Part shown: positions 1-8,802 of the stretch, piece after piece
How the letters are laid out: each line of letters starts with the position of its first letter
Position numbering within the stretch: position 1 is the first letter of the stretch
NCBI GenBank assembly: GCA_943331005.2
Contig: CALQJX020000007.1
Coordinates: forward strand, 62,001-126,000
Length of the DNA: 64,000 nt
Direction of reading: 5' to 3'
Source: Bordetella parapertussis
GTDB lineage: Bacteria > Bacteroidota > Bacteroidia > Chitinophagales > Chitinophagaceae
Notes under the pieces: model-generated
Seen by the model: the letters and a program-made list of their open reading frames with translations, nothing else
Database searches by the model: none
Told to the model about the DNA's origin: nothing
Program-made: the position numbers and the translations under genes

Positions 1-1769
1 TGCACAATATGCGAACGCTCGATAGCATGAGTCGCGAAAAGCAGCTGAAGATCGCTTCTGAAACAACTTATATCTATTCGCCGCTGGCGCACAGGTTGGG
101 TCTTTATGAGATCAAGTCTGAAATGGAAGATCTGGCGCTTAAGTTTACGCAGCCCGATATTTATACAGATATTGTAAGGGGGCTGAAAGAAACCAAAAGG
201 GAAAGGTCCAGGTATATCAATGAGTTCATTAAGCCTGTCAAGGAGGAATTGACCAATGCCGGGTTCGACTTCGATATTTATGGTCGCCCCAAAGCTATTC
301 ATTCTATCTGGAATAAGATGCGCAAAAAGCATGTGACCTTTGATGAGGTGTATGACATTTTTGCCATTCGTATCATTCTGAAGACGCCACCTGAAAGAGA
401 AAAAGAAGAATGCTGGAAAGTGTATTCGGTGATCACCAATTTCTATCATCCGAACCCTGAGCGACTCAGAGATTGGATAAGTGTACCCAAGGGTAATGGT
501 TACGAAGCGCTGCACACTACGGTAATGGGACCTGGTGGACGGTGGGTAGAGGTGCAGATACGTACCGACAGGATGAATGAAATTGCCGAAAAAGGCCTTG
601 CAGCACACTGGAAGTATAAAGAAGAAGGTACGCCTACTGCACAGGAAAGTAAACTGGATAGTTTCCTGGAGCATATCAGAGAAGTATTGGCAAACCCCAA
701 TACAGATACGCTCGACTTTATTCAGGATTTCAAGCTCGATCTTTTTACAGAAGAGATCTATGTTTATACGCCCAAGGGCGATATGCGGGTACTGCCCAAG
801 GGGGCAACTGCACTCGACTTTGCATTCGATATACACTCTCAGCTCGGTACCAGGTGCATTGGTGCAAAGGTCAATCACAGATTAGTGCCGCTCAGTCATA
901 AGCTGGATAGCGGTGATCAGGTAGAGGTCATTACTTCATCCAAGCAACATCCGTCTGAAGATTGGCTGCAGTTCATCATTACTGCCAAGGCAAAATCGGG
1001 TGTAAAGAACTACCTCAAAGAAGATAAGAGAAAGACAGCAGAGTTGGGTAAGGCAATACTCAAGAAGAAGCTGGAGGCTATGAACACTACTCTTTCTCAG
1101 CAGAATCTTAATGAACTGGTACAATACTTCAAAAAACCTTCTCCGCTCGATCTGTTCTATGCTGTGGCGGTTGGTAGTGTGGATATCAGTGAACTCAAGA
1201 CCTTTGGTGTATACGGAGATAAATTACAGCACCCGTCCAAAGAGATAAGGAATGATACCAGAGAACTGGCCGATGAAGACGCACTAAAACAGAAACATGG
1301 TAAGGGGTCGGAGTTGATCATCTTCGGAGAGCGGTCAGACAAGATCTTGTATAAACTGGCACAGTGCTGTCAGCCAATACCCGGAGATGATGTGTTTGGA
1401 TTCGTTACTTCAGGAGAAGGACTTAAAGTTCATCGTGCCGATTGCCCCAATGCGGCTCAGTTGCTGGCCAATTACGGGCATAGGGTAGTGAAGACCAAAT
1501 GGGCTAAGAACAAAGAGATATCCTTCCTTACCGGCGTTCGCATTACCGGCCTCGATGATGTGGGAGTGATACAAAAGATCACCAATATCATTTCGGGAGA
1601 ACTGAAGCTGAATATGCGTTCTCTTAGTATAGATTCTAAGGATGGCATGTTCGAAGGCAATATAATGGTCTATGTGCACGACCGTGAAGAGCTGAACGTA
1701 TTCTGTAACAGGTTGGGTGCTCTGGAGGGTGTCATAAAGATCGAAAGGATTGATAGCCCCGATAGATAA
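1..1769 (+). CDS. rel: Bifunctional (p)ppGpp synthetase/hydrolase, 5' end outside window
   Basis: RelA/SpoT-family enzyme that makes and usually also degrades (p)ppGpp, the stringent-response alarmone, in the cytoplasm. The reading frame is open to the left edge: the first visible residues (HNMRTLDSM) are the end of the HD hydrolase domain, so the start and most of the HD domain lie upstream. About 588 residues are visible, against roughly 730 for a full protein. Counting from the Met at position 9, the synthetase domain lies near residues 90-205 (YGRPKAIHSIW; EVQIRT followed by GLAAHWKYKE). TGS follows near 245-310 (YVYTPKGDM), then a conserved Cys region (CCQPIPGD, HRADCPN) near 450-480 and a C-terminal ACT domain. 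All expected C-terminal parts are present. Stand-alone Rel in Bacteroidota is usually bifunctional; whether the hydrolase is intact cannot be seen here. Confidence 0.95.
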   Translation, partial: HNMRTLDSMSREKQLKIASETTYIYSPLAHRLGLYEIKSEMEDLALKFTQPDIYTDIVRGLKETKRERSRYINEFIKPVKEELTNAGFDFDIYGRPKAIHSIWNKMRKKHVTFDEVYDIFAIRIILKTPPEREKEECWKVYSVITNFYHPNPERLRDWISVPKGNGYEALHTTVMGPGGRWVEVQIRTDRMNEIAEKGLAAHWKYKEEGTPTAQESKLDSFLEHIREVLANPNTDTLDFIQDFKLDLFTEEIYVYTPKGDMRVLPKGATALDFAFDIHSQLGTRCIGAKVNHRLVPLSHKLDSGDQVEVITSSKQHPSEDWLQFIITAKAKSGVKNYLKEDKRKTAELGKAILKKKLEAMNTTLSQQNLNELVQYFKKPSPLDLFYAVAVGSVDISELKTFGVYGDKLQHPSKEIRNDTRELADEDALKQKHGKGSELIIFGERSDKILYKLAQCCQPIPGDDVFGFVTSGEGLKVHRADCPNAAQLLANYGHRVVKTKWAKNKEISFLTGVRITGLDDVGVIQKITNIISGELKLNMRSLSIDSKDGMFEGNIMVYVHDREELNVFCNRLGALEGVIKIERIDSPDR

Positions 1770-1822
1770 TTAGCCAATACTCGAAAGGATGTTAATTCGA
1801 CTGTATTCACAGGTTGTTTACA

Positions 1823-1842
1823 GCGAATATTATTATATTCGC
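1823..1842. repeat. Small inverted repeat between rel and the FGE-like gene
   Basis: GCGAATAT, a 4-base loop, then ATATTCGC, lying 54 bases past the rel stop and 38 bases before the next start. There is no T-run, so a terminator is unlikely. The right arm overlaps a weak -7-like box (TATATTCG, 1834-1841), so it could be an operator. Confidence 0.35.
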
Positions 1843-1880
1843 GTGGTAAATTAGAATAAGATACATTATTTATAAATATT

Positions 1881-2654
1881 ATGATCAAGCGTTTTCTCTT
1901 ATTGCCAGTTCTGTTCAGTGGCCTGGTGTCATTGGCTCAGGGCAATATCAATGTGCAGATGGTGTATGTGAAAGGCGGCTATTTTTTCAGAGGTTCAGAC
2001 GATCGCAAATATTTGAGCGAAGAGTATGAGAATGAAAAACCGGTGCACAGGGTCAATGTTACCAGTTTCGCCATCAGCAAGTATGAGATAACTCAGGGAC
2101 AATGGCGCACTTTGATGGGTATTCTGCCAACACCATACAATGGTGCCGATTATGCCAATAAAGATTGCGATAATTGTCCGGTTGTAAAGGTAAGTTACGA
2201 CGATGTGCAGGAATTCATTAAAAGACTCAATGAGAAATATCCCGGCAAGAACTATCGCCTGCCTACAGAGCTGGAATGGGAATATGCCGCACGTGGTGGT
2301 AAATATTCAGGCAACTATACTTATGCCGGTAGCAATAAACTGAGCTCAGTTGGATGGTATGGTCGCCCCAAAGGTGCTACTCATCCTATAGGAGAAAAAG
2401 AACCTAACGAATTAGGTATCTACGATATGTCCGGCAATGTGTTGGAATGGTGCTCAGATTGGTATGATGCAGATTATTATAAAACTACACTCGACGCTGT
2501 AGATCCTAAAGGACCCGCTACCGGAGAGAAAAAAGTAGCTCGTGGTGGTTCGTATTACGATGATGATGCAGTTTGCCGTACAGTATATCGTAGCCGTTTT
2601 ACTCCCAAAACACGTCAGTGGAACCTGGGTTTCAGATTGGCAACAGACAATTAA
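1881..2654 (+). CDS. Secreted SUMF1/FGE-like domain protein
   Basis: A 257-residue exported protein with an N-terminal signal peptide (about residues 1-19, hydrophobic core ending SLAQG) followed by one formylglycine-generating-enzyme/sulfatase-modifying fold. Family landmarks are visible: MVYVKGGYFFRGS near the start, YRLPTELEWEYAARGG in the middle, MSGNVLEWCSDWY, and RGGSYYDDD ending in NLGFRLA. In true FGE two active-site cysteines lie about five residues apart after GGSY. Here only the second position is Cys (DDDAVC) and the first is Asp, so classic copper-dependent cysteine oxidation is unlikely. Non-catalytic members of this fold are common in Bacteroidota, for example the T9SS gliding lipoproteins GldJ/GldK, but this protein has no lipobox. 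The exact role is unknown. Confidence 0.8.
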   Translation: MIKRFLLLPVLFSGLVSLAQGNINVQMVYVKGGYFFRGSDDRKYLSEEYENEKPVHRVNVTSFAISKYEITQGQWRTLMGILPTPYNGADYANKDCDNCPVVKVSYDDVQEFIKRLNEKYPGKNYRLPTELEWEYAARGGKYSGNYTYAGSNKLSSVGWYGRPKGATHPIGEKEPNELGIYDMSGNVLEWCSDWYDADYYKTTLDAVDPKGPATGEKKVARGGSYYDDDAVCRTVYRSRFTPKTRQWNLGFRLATDN

Positions 2655-2672
2655 ACTACTTTACATATTCCA

Positions 2673-2714
2673 AATAAAAAAAGAGAAATGCATATGCATT
2701 TCTCTTTTTTTATT
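2673..2714. terminator. Bidirectional terminator between convergent genes
   Basis: A perfect 42-base palindrome centred between 2693 and 2694, with A-runs on the left arm and T-runs on the right arm. It sits between the convergent FGE-like gene and rfbA and can terminate both. Confidence 0.88.
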
Positions 2715-2737
2715 ATAAGAAGTGTAAAAAGTGATTA

Positions 2738-3604
2738 CTAGCGTGCGCCAATCAGTTTCTTCAGGTAAACACCATAGCCACTCTTCATATAAATTGCGGC
2801 AAGTTTTTCCATCTGTTCGTCATTGATCCAGCCATTACGGTAGGCGATCTCTTCTATACAACCTATCTTCAGACCCTGACGCTTTTCTATTACTTCAATA
2901 AATTCTCCGGCTTCTATCAGCGAGTCAAATGTACCTGTATCCAGCCATGCAGTTCCACGATCCAGTACGCCTACTTCCAGCTTCCCTTTCTCCAGGTACA
3001 CTTTGTTGATATCTGTAATTTCCAGCTCACCACGGTGAGATGGTTTAATAGATTTTGCTATAGCTACTACATCGTTGTCATAGAAATAAAGACCGGGAAC
3101 TGCGTAGTTTGATTTAGGTTGAGTCGGTTTTTCTTCAATGCTCAGGGCTTTGAAATCTTTATCAAATTCCACTACACCATACCTTTCAGGGTCGTGAACC
3201 TGATAGGCAAAAACTACTGCACCATCTGGTGTAGACTTTTTGCGCAGCAGTGTACCCATGCCTGAACCATAGAAGATATTATCTCCCAATACCAGCGCCG
3301 CAGGATCATTACCTATGAAGTCGGCACCAAGTATGAATGCCTGAGCAAGTCCTTCCGGTTTTGGCTGCACTACATACTCAAAACGACAACCGATCTGGCT
3401 ACCATCACCCAGCAGTTTTTTGAATGCTGGTTGGTCTTCAGGTGTGGTGATAATAAGTATCTCGTTGATGCCTGCCAGCAGAAGGGTAGACAGCGGATAA
3501 TAGATCATCGGTTTGTCATATACCGGCATTAATTGCTTACTTACAGCAATTGTAAGTGGGTAAAGCCTTGTTCCCGATCCGCCTGCAAGAATGATACCTT
3601 TCAT
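2738..3604 (-). CDS. rfbA: Glucose-1-phosphate thymidylyltransferase
   Basis: RmlA/RfbA, 288 residues, full family length. It joins dTTP and glucose-1-phosphate to give dTDP-glucose, the first step of dTDP-L-rhamnose and related deoxysugar synthesis. The nucleotide-binding motif [11 protein letters not shown] is at residues 8-18, followed by [19 protein letters not shown] and the conserved [11 protein letters not shown]. It lies directly downstream of rfbB on the same strand with a 2-base gap, so the two are co-transcribed. The rfbC and rfbD genes needed to reach dTDP-rhamnose are not in the window. Products probably feed surface polysaccharide or protein glycosylation. Confidence 0.96.
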   Translation of the reverse strand: MKGIILAGGSGTRLYPLTIAVSKQLMPVYDKPMIYYPLSTLLLAGINEILIITTPEDQPAFKKLLGDGSQIGCRFEYVVQPKPEGLAQAFILGADFIGNDPAALVLGDNIFYGSGMGTLLRKKSTPDGAVVFAYQVHDPERYGVVEFDKDFKALSIEEKPTQPKSNYAVPGLYFYDNDVVAIAKSIKPSHRGELEITDINKVYLEKGKLEVGVLDRGTAWLDTGTFDSLIEAGEFIEVIEKRQGLKIGCIEEIAYRNGWINDEQMEKLAAIYMKSGYGVYLKKLIGAR

Positions 3605-3606
3605 TA

Positions 3607-4659
3607 TTAGTGATTGTATTGTTTTTCGTAATAGTTTTTATAATCGCCCGAAGTTACATGGTTCATCCACTCTTCGTTGGCCATATACCAGTCTATAGTT
3701 ATCCTCAATCCTTCTTCGAAAGTTACTGAAGGATACCAGCCCAGCTCTTTGTTGATCTTACTAGCGTCTATTGCATACCTGCGGTCATGTCCCGGACGGT
3801 CTTTAATGTAGCTGATCAACTTTTCTGATTCGCCTTCTTCACGACCCAATCTGATGTCCATTTCTTTGCACATCAGTTTTACCAGTTCTATGTTCTGCCA
3901 CTCGTTAAACCCACCTATGTTATAAGTTTCACCATCACGGCCACCATGGAATACCATATCAATAGCGCGGGCATGATCCACTACATACAACCAATCACGT
4001 GTGTATTTACCATCACCATAAACAGGTAGTGGTTTTTTGTTGCGTATGTTATTGATGAAAAGTGGTATCAGCTTCTCAGGGAAGTGGTTAGGACCGTAGT
4101 TGTTAGAACAGTTGGTGATAATGAATGGCATATGGTAAGTATTTCCATATGCACGAACCAGGTGGTCTGACGCCGCTTTTGAAGCAGAATAAGGAGACTG
4201 TGGATCGTACGGAGTTGTTTCAAGGAAGAAACCTTCTTCTCCAAGAGAGCCATATACCTCATCTGTAGAAACATGATAGAAGCGTTTGCTGTCCATATTG
4301 TCTTTCCAGTAGGTGCGTGCTGCATTCAGCAGATTGGCCGTACCCATTACATTCGTTTTGATAAAAGCATTAGGGTCGATAATAGAACGATCTACATGAC
4401 TTTCAGCAGCAAGATGAATAACACCATCGAAATTATATTTTTCAAAAATGCTGTTTACATGTTCTGCGTCTGTGATGTCGGCTTTCTCAAACGTATAGTT
4501 TGGTGCATCCTGAATGTCTTTCAGGTTTTCCAGATTACCGGCATACGTGAGAGCATCAAGATTTACGATCTTGTAATCAGGATATTTGGTAACAAATAAC
4601 CTTACTACATGTGAGCCTATGAATCCCGCTCCACCTGTTATCAACAATGTTTTTTTCAT
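3607..4659 (-). CDS. rfbB: dTDP-glucose 4,6-dehydratase
   Basis: RmlB/RfbB, 350 residues, an extended short-chain dehydrogenase that converts dTDP-glucose to dTDP-4-keto-6-deoxyglucose with bound NAD. The Rossmann motif [11 protein letters not shown] is at residues 8-18. The catalytic YxxxK is in [13 protein letters not shown], and [12 protein letters not shown] is the family's Thr-Asp-Glu active-site segment. It is first in a two-gene operon with rfbA. A -7-like box (TACTTTCG, complement of 4664-4671) lies only four bases from the ATG, suggesting a very short or absent leader. Confidence 0.96.
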   Translation of the reverse strand: MKKTLLITGGAGFIGSHVVRLFVTKYPDYKIVNLDALTYAGNLENLKDIQDAPNYTFEKADITDAEHVNSIFEKYNFDGVIHLAAESHVDRSIIDPNAFIKTNVMGTANLLNAARTYWKDNMDSKRFYHVSTDEVYGSLGEEGFFLETTPYDPQSPYSASKAASDHLVRAYGNTYHMPFIITNCSNNYGPNHFPEKLIPLFINNIRNKKPLPVYGDGKYTRDWLYVVDHARAIDMVFHGGRDGETYNIGGFNEWQNIELVKLMCKEMDIRLGREEGESEKLISYIKDRPGHDRRYAIDASKINKELGWYPSVTFEEGLRITIDWYMANEEWMNHVTSGDYKNYYEKQYNH

Positions 4660-4744
4660 GCTGCGAAAGTAAAAATAAATGGTATTTGTATTTGCTGCTT
4701 TGCTGTTATAGTTTACCTAATTCTTAAGTGAACACTTAAATGGA

Positions 4745-6082
4745 TCAAACCATTTTGAACGACTCAATGAATTTAGTAGTGAAATTACCTTTCCTGAAGT
4801 CTTCGTTTTTCATGAGCTGCAGATGGAATGGTATAGTTGTTTTTACACCCTCAATCACATACTCATTCAGTGCACGTTCCATGGTATTGATGGCTTCTTC
4901 ACGTGTCTGTGCTACTGCTATCACCTTAGCGATCATAGAATCGTAATAGGGTGGGATAGTGTAACCGGCATATATATGCGAGTCTACGCGTACACCATGG
5001 CCGCCCGGAGTGTGCAGATTGGTGATCTTGCCCGGACATGGACGGAAGTCGTTGTACGGGTCTTCCGCATTGATACGACATTCAATGGCATGTATGGTAG
5101 GCTCATAGTTCTTTCCACTTATAGCTATACCTGCTGCGATCTTTATCTGTTCTTTAATAAGGTCGTAGCTGATCACTTCCTCAGTAACACCATGTTCTAC
5201 CTGAATACGGGTATTCATTTCCATGAAGTAGAAGTTGCGGTGCTTATCTACAAGGAACTCAATGGTACCAACACTTTCGTAGTTGATAGCAGAAGCCGCT
5301 TTGATGGCAGCTTCGCCCATGCGCAGCCTTAGTTCAGGAGTCATGAACGGTGATGGAGATTCTTCTACCAGTTTCTGGTGACGGCGCTGAATAGAGCAAT
5401 CGCGCTCGCTTAGGTGACAAACTGTACCAAACTGGTCGCCGGCTATCTGAATTTCTATATGACGAGGTTCTTCCACAAATTTCTCCATGTAGATACCATC
5501 GTTCTTGAAAGACGCTTTTGCTTCTATTTTAGCGTTATTGTAAGCGTTTTCCAGTTCGCTCTCTTCCCACACTACACGCATGCCCTTACCACCACCACCG
5601 GCAGTAGCCTTGATGATCACAGGATAACCTATTTTCTTTGCCCATTCTTTAGCAACCTCTACGCTTTCCAGCAGTCCTTCAGAACCCGGAATTACAGGAA
5701 CACCAGCTTTGATCATTGTTTCTTTTGCGGTGATCTTATCACCCATAGAATTGATCATAGCAGGAGTAGGACCTATAAATTTAATTTTATACTGAGCGCA
5801 TATCTCTGCGAAAGCAGCATTCTCTGCAAGAAAACCATATCCCGGATGGATCGCATCGGCATTGGTGATCTCGGCAGCAGCCATTATATGCTGTATGTTC
5901 AGGTAAGATTCAGAGCTTTGTGGCTTGCCTATGCAAACTGCCTCGTCAGCAAAGCGAACATGCAGGCTTTCTTTATCTGCGGTAGAGTAAACTGCAACAG
6001 TGCGGATACCCATCTCACGGCACGTCCTGATGATGCGTAATGCGATCTCTCCACGATTAGCTATTAGTATTTTCTTAAACAC
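4745..6082 (-). CDS. accC: Biotin carboxylase subunit of acetyl-CoA carboxylase
   Basis: A 445-residue ATP-grasp enzyme that carboxylates the biotin on the carrier protein, using ATP and bicarbonate, in the first committed step of fatty acid synthesis. It has the standard start ([17 protein letters not shown]), the glycine-rich ATP-binding loop [30 protein letters not shown], and the active-site segment [17 protein letters not shown]. Length is typical of stand-alone AccC. It follows accB on the same strand, but a terminator-like hairpin lies between them, so it may be partly uncoupled. A propionyl-CoA or other acyl-CoA carboxylase role cannot be fully excluded, but pairing with a short BCCP favours AccC. 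Confidence 0.95.
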   Translation of the reverse strand: MFKKILIANRGEIALRIIRTCREMGIRTVAVYSTADKESLHVRFADEAVCIGKPQSSESYLNIQHIMAAAEITNADAIHPGYGFLAENAAFAEICAQYKIKFIGPTPAMINSMGDKITAKETMIKAGVPVIPGSEGLLESVEVAKEWAKKIGYPVIIKATAGGGGKGMRVVWEESELENAYNNAKIEAKASFKNDGIYMEKFVEEPRHIEIQIAGDQFGTVCHLSERDCSIQRRHQKLVEESPSPFMTPELRLRMGEAAIKAASAINYESVGTIEFLVDKHRNFYFMEMNTRIQVEHGVTEEVISYDLIKEQIKIAAGIAISGKNYEPTIHAIECRINAEDPYNDFRPCPGKITNLHTPGGHGVRVDSHIYAGYTIPPYYDSMIAKVIAVAQTREEAINTMERALNEYVIEGVKTTIPFHLQLMKNEDFRKGNFTTKFIESFKMV

Positions 6083-6122
6083 TTCTTTGCGGTTTAATGT
6101 AAAAAATAAAATCTTTTATTAC

Positions 6123-6153
6123 TAAAAATGGCCTTTGGGAAAGGCCATTTTTA
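6123..6153 (-). terminator. Hairpin between accB and accC
   Basis: A 14-base-pair perfect stem (arms 6123-6136 and 6140-6153) with a GGG loop on the plus strand and A/T-rich ends, sitting 32 bases past the accB stop and about 40 bases before the accC start. On the minus strand it reads as an intrinsic terminator or attenuator inside what is normally an accBC operon. Confidence 0.65.
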
Positions 6154-6185
6154 ATGATGCTCCCCATTATTCATGAGGATAATGA

Positions 6186-6674
6186 TTACATAGGCTCTAC
6201 AATGAAGAGCGGCTGGTCATATTCTACTGGGCTGGAATCGTCTGCCATTACTTTTACTATGCGGCAGTTCATTTCACATTCTATTTCATTGAAGAGTTTC
6301 ATTGCTTCAATGATGCACAGAACCTGTCCTTTTTTGATCTCATCTCCAACGTTTACAAACACTGGTTTGTCAGGAGAAGAGCTACGGTAGAACGTACCTA
6401 TCATAGGCGATTTGATCGCAACCTGATTGCCGCTGTTGGTTTCTGCAGGTGCGGCCATCTGAGCAGCTGCAGGTGCAGCAGCAGGAGGTGCAACCTGTGC
6501 AGGAGCTGCAACTGGCATTTGCATGGCTACAGCTGCCGGAGTCATCACATACTGTGGCTGACCAGAGAAATCCTGCTTGATGGTGATCTTGAAATCACCT
6601 TCTTCTATGCTCAGTTCGCTGATGTTTGACTTGTTTATGGTTTTTATCAGCTCTTGAATTTGTTTGTACTCCAT
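6186..6674 (-). CDS. accB: Biotin carboxyl carrier protein (BCCP)
   Basis: A 162-residue carrier subunit of acetyl-CoA carboxylase. The N-terminal part (about 1-40) is followed by an Ala/Pro-rich flexible linker near 48-85, then the biotinyl domain. The biotinylated lysine is in the canonical EAMK motif (CIIEAMKLFNEIE), near residue 125. The C-terminus closes the domain (PVEYDQPLFIVEP). Length and layout match bacterial AccB. It lies upstream of accC and downstream of efp on the same strand; the efp-accB-accC order is common in bacteria. Confidence 0.95.
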   Translation of the reverse strand: MEYKQIQELIKTINKSNISELSIEEGDFKITIKQDFSGQPQYVMTPAAVAMQMPVAAPAQVAPPAAAPAAAQMAAPAETNSGNQVAIKSPMIGTFYRSSSPDKPVFVNVGDEIKKGQVLCIIEAMKLFNEIECEMNCRIVKVMADDSSPVEYDQPLFIVEPM

Positions 6675-6788
6675 GAGTATAAGTTTGTGGGAGATGTATT
6701 GAGAAATAATAGTTAGCTGTTGTATAAGATTACCTCAACATATTACTGCATACACCTTTGTATATGCAATAATGTGTTTAGTGTAGTA

Positions 6789-7352
6789 TTATTTAACCCT
6801 TTCTATGTAGTTACCTGTTTTGGTATCTATCTTGATCAGTTCGTCAGTTTCCACAAAAAGTGGCACCATTACTGTAGCACCAGTTTCCAGAGTAGCAGCT
6901 TTCATTGCCCTTGTAGCAGTATCGCCTTTTACACCTGGTTCAGAATAAGTGATACGAAGGTTCACACTTGCAGGAAGCTCTACGCTCATCGGTGTTTCTG
7001 TTTCTGTGTTGAAGATAACAAAACACTCCTGTCCGTCTTTGTAAAGCTCTGGACGTTCGATCATGTTATCGCCAAGAACGATCTGCTCGAATGAGGTGTT
7101 GTCCATAAGGTTAAAGCCTGAATCGTCTTTATAAAGGAATTGGTAATTGCGCTTTTCTACACGTACAGGGAAAATGTTGTCACCCGAGTTCCATGTGTGT
7201 TCTATAGACCTGTTGTTGTCTACACCTTTCAGCTTTGCCCATACTTTCGCAGCGGCACGTGCTGTTTTGTTTTGTCCGAATTCTACTACTGAATAAAGAT
7301 TTCCGTCGAGTTTTATGATCAACCCATTACGCATGTCTGCTGTTGTAGCCAT
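6789..7352 (-). CDS. efp: Elongation factor P
   Basis: EF-P, 187 residues, which binds ribosomes stalled at polyproline and promotes peptide bond formation. An upstream in-frame start would add 16 residues, but the ATG at 7352 (MATTADMRNG) gives the family N-terminus, so it is chosen. All three beta-barrel domains are present, ending at the usual length. The tip of the domain I loop reads NKTARAAAKV. Aligned without gaps to Pseudomonas EF-P (as remembered, NKSGR), this puts Arg at position 32 where E. coli-type proteins have the modified Lys. Its promoter has a -7 box TACATTTG (minus strand, 7379-7386). accB follows 114 bases downstream. Confidence 0.95.
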   Translation of the reverse strand: MATTADMRNGLIIKLDGNLYSVVEFGQNKTARAAAKVWAKLKGVDNNRSIEHTWNSGDNIFPVRVEKRNYQFLYKDDSGFNLMDNTSFEQIVLGDNMIERPELYKDGQECFVIFNTETETPMSVELPASVNLRITYSEPGVKGDTATRAMKAATLETGATVMVPLFVETDELIKIDTKTGNYIERVK

Positions 7353-7378
7353 GAAGATGTTAATTTTTATATGGACTG

Positions 7379-7409
7379 CAAATGTAATCATTATCGCCAA
7401 AAAGTGAAA
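7379..7409 (-). promoter_or_regulatory. Predicted efp promoter
   Basis: On the minus strand: TTTC (7406-7409), 19 bases, then TACATTTG (7379-7386), close to the Bacteroidota TTTG-N19-TAnnTTTG pattern. The -7 box continues into CAGTCC, shared with the rpsP and tRNA-Arg promoters. Expected leader is about 20 bases. Confidence 0.6.
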
Positions 7410-7541
7410 TTACTATTTGGCTTAAAAATCAGATTCTGACAATGTTTTTCTGGTTTAGAAGCTATTTTTAATAATCGGTTTTGTTTTCAATGTAATTTAT
7501 AAAATAATATTATGTGGCATCAGGGCATTTAAAAACCTCTT

Positions 7542-7982
7542 TTATTTAGTGAATCTGTTAGCTTGCTCGCTTTTTACTTTCTGCTGCCAGGCTTCCATTC
7601 TCTGTTTTTCATTCATAGATACAGACAAAATGATCTTCCAGTTACCATTTTTATCTTTTTTCATTGTGTAATTATAGTCACAATTATATATAGCTGCATT
7701 CAGTGCATCATAAAACTGCCAGTTCACTCTTACATTCACAATTTTGGCGGTGAGCTCTCTGCGTGTCCATATCTCATGTCTCACATGTGCTATCCCGAAC
7801 TGCTTGTAGAATGCCGCTGCCTGATTGAAGAACCCTTCCAGCTTTCCGGCATCGTTAAATACCGATGTAGCTTCGTCAGAGATCATTGTGCAGGGTATAT
7901 GATACATAAATGCCAGACTCTTGGTGTCATAACGCTCCAGCGCCGTAGCATAGTTATCGAAAAAAATATTCAGATTTTGCAT
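7542..7982 (-). CDS. NTF2/SnoaL-like small protein
   Basis: A cytoplasmic protein of about 146 residues of unknown role. Its sequence pattern fits an NTF2-like alpha+beta barrel: an N-terminal helix (FFDNYATALERYDT), a central strand pair, and a C-terminal strand run (YNYTMKKDKNGNWKIILSVSM). Such folds act as small-molecule binding domains or as enzymes such as SnoaL-type cyclases, and no catalytic assignment can be made here. The ATG at 7982 is chosen; alternatives are an in-frame ATG at 8024 and a GTG at 8036, which would add residues of no family resemblance. It is divergent from pyrR and upstream of efp with a 189-base gap. Confidence 0.6.
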   Translation of the reverse strand: MQNLNIFFDNYATALERYDTKSLAFMYHIPCTMISDEATSVFNDAGKLEGFFNQAAAFYKQFGIAHVRHEIWTRRELTAKIVNVRVNWQFYDALNAAIYNCDYNYTMKKDKNGNWKIILSVSMNEKQRMEAWQQKVKSEQANRFTK

Positions 7983-8159
7983 GTATTCAAACTGTTGGCT
8001 GTTGCCAAGGAATATCGGCAACATATGAAAGCACACAAAATTACCACTTTACTTTATCCCCTAAATGAACTAAAGATATTTTTCCGATAATAATTCGTTC
8101 CCTTTTCACTCGAAGTTCTTCGTACAAAAAGATAAAAACCGGATTTTATTGCATCAATG

Positions 8160-8190
8160 TTTCAAAATCCCCCGCGTATGTTTATTTTTG
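8160..8190 (+). promoter_or_regulatory. Predicted pyrR promoter
   Basis: TTTC (8160-8163), 19 bases, TATTTTTG (8183-8190), matching the Bacteroidota TAnnTTTG box with the expected spacing. The pyrR start follows 20 bases after the box. Confidence 0.5.
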
Positions 8191-8209
8191 AGGTTAAATA
8201 GTACTGCCA

Positions 8210-8746
8210 TTGAAGACCCTGCTGAATAACGCACAACTCGACCTCACTTTGCAGCGGCTGGCACACCAGTTGGTTGAAAATCATATCGATTTCAAAGACA
8301 CTGTCATTATTGGTATACAGCCAAGGGGCATATACCTCTCCGATCGTATTGTGCAATTGGTGAAGAAAATTACCGGAAAGAAAGATATTGCTTATGGCAA
8401 ACTGGACATTACCTTTTACAGAGATGATGTGCATACTTCCTCAGATATTCAGGTGCCATCCTATACCGATATCCCTTTCAGTGTGGAAGGGAAAAAGGTT
8501 GTGCTGGTAGATGATGTGCTGTACACTGGTCGTACCATTCGCTCTGCTATGGATGCACTTATCGACTTCGGCAGGCCTGAAAGGGTAGAGTTGCTGGTTC
8601 TGGTCGATCGTCGTTTTAGTCGCGAATTACCTATTCATCCCGATTATTCCGGATATACTGTAGATACTATTCTCACGCAGAAGGTGAAGGTGAACTGGAA
8701 AGAAAAAGATGGAAGTGATGAAGTAGTGCTGCTTACAAAGGCCTGA
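8210..8746 (+). CDS. pyrR: PyrR-type uracil phosphoribosyltransferase/pyr regulator
   Basis: A 178-residue phosphoribosyltransferase-fold protein. The PRPP-binding loop VVLVDDVLYTGRT is near residues 102-114, and the N-terminal segment IIGIQPRGIYLSDRI is typical of PyrR. In Gram-positive bacteria PyrR binds pyr mRNA and causes attenuation; it can also convert uracil and PRPP to UMP. Here it sits 56 bases upstream of pyrB in the same direction, supporting a pyrimidine role. No attenuator hairpin is visible between the two genes. Translation appears to start at TTG (8210), since no in-frame ATG is nearby upstream. Confidence 0.9.
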   Translation: MKTLLNNAQLDLTLQRLAHQLVENHIDFKDTVIIGIQPRGIYLSDRIVQLVKKITGKKDIAYGKLDITFYRDDVHTSSDIQVPSYTDIPFSVEGKKVVLVDDVLYTGRTIRSAMDALIDFGRPERVELLVLVDRRFSRELPIHPDYSGYTVDTILTQKVKVNWKEKDGSDEVVLLTKA

Positions 8747-8802
8747 GTAGGTGACTGATTTTGTAGTTTGGATCATAATTATAATAAGGAATTTTATATA
8801 AC

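Noticed and set aside
1881..2654. A functional formylglycine-generating enzyme
   Set aside because: Only one of the two catalytic cysteine positions is kept, and no sulfatase is nearby.
4724..4739. TTAAGTG-AA-CACTTAA hairpin after accC as a terminator
   Set aside because: The stem is short and A/T-rich without a following T-run, so it is too weak to claim.
5414..6040. A 208-codon open frame antisense to accC
   Set aside because: Shadow of a conserved gene; no promoter or start context supports it.
8747..8802. A PyrR-binding attenuator between pyrR and pyrB
   Set aside because: The 56-base gap has no hairpin and no T-run.
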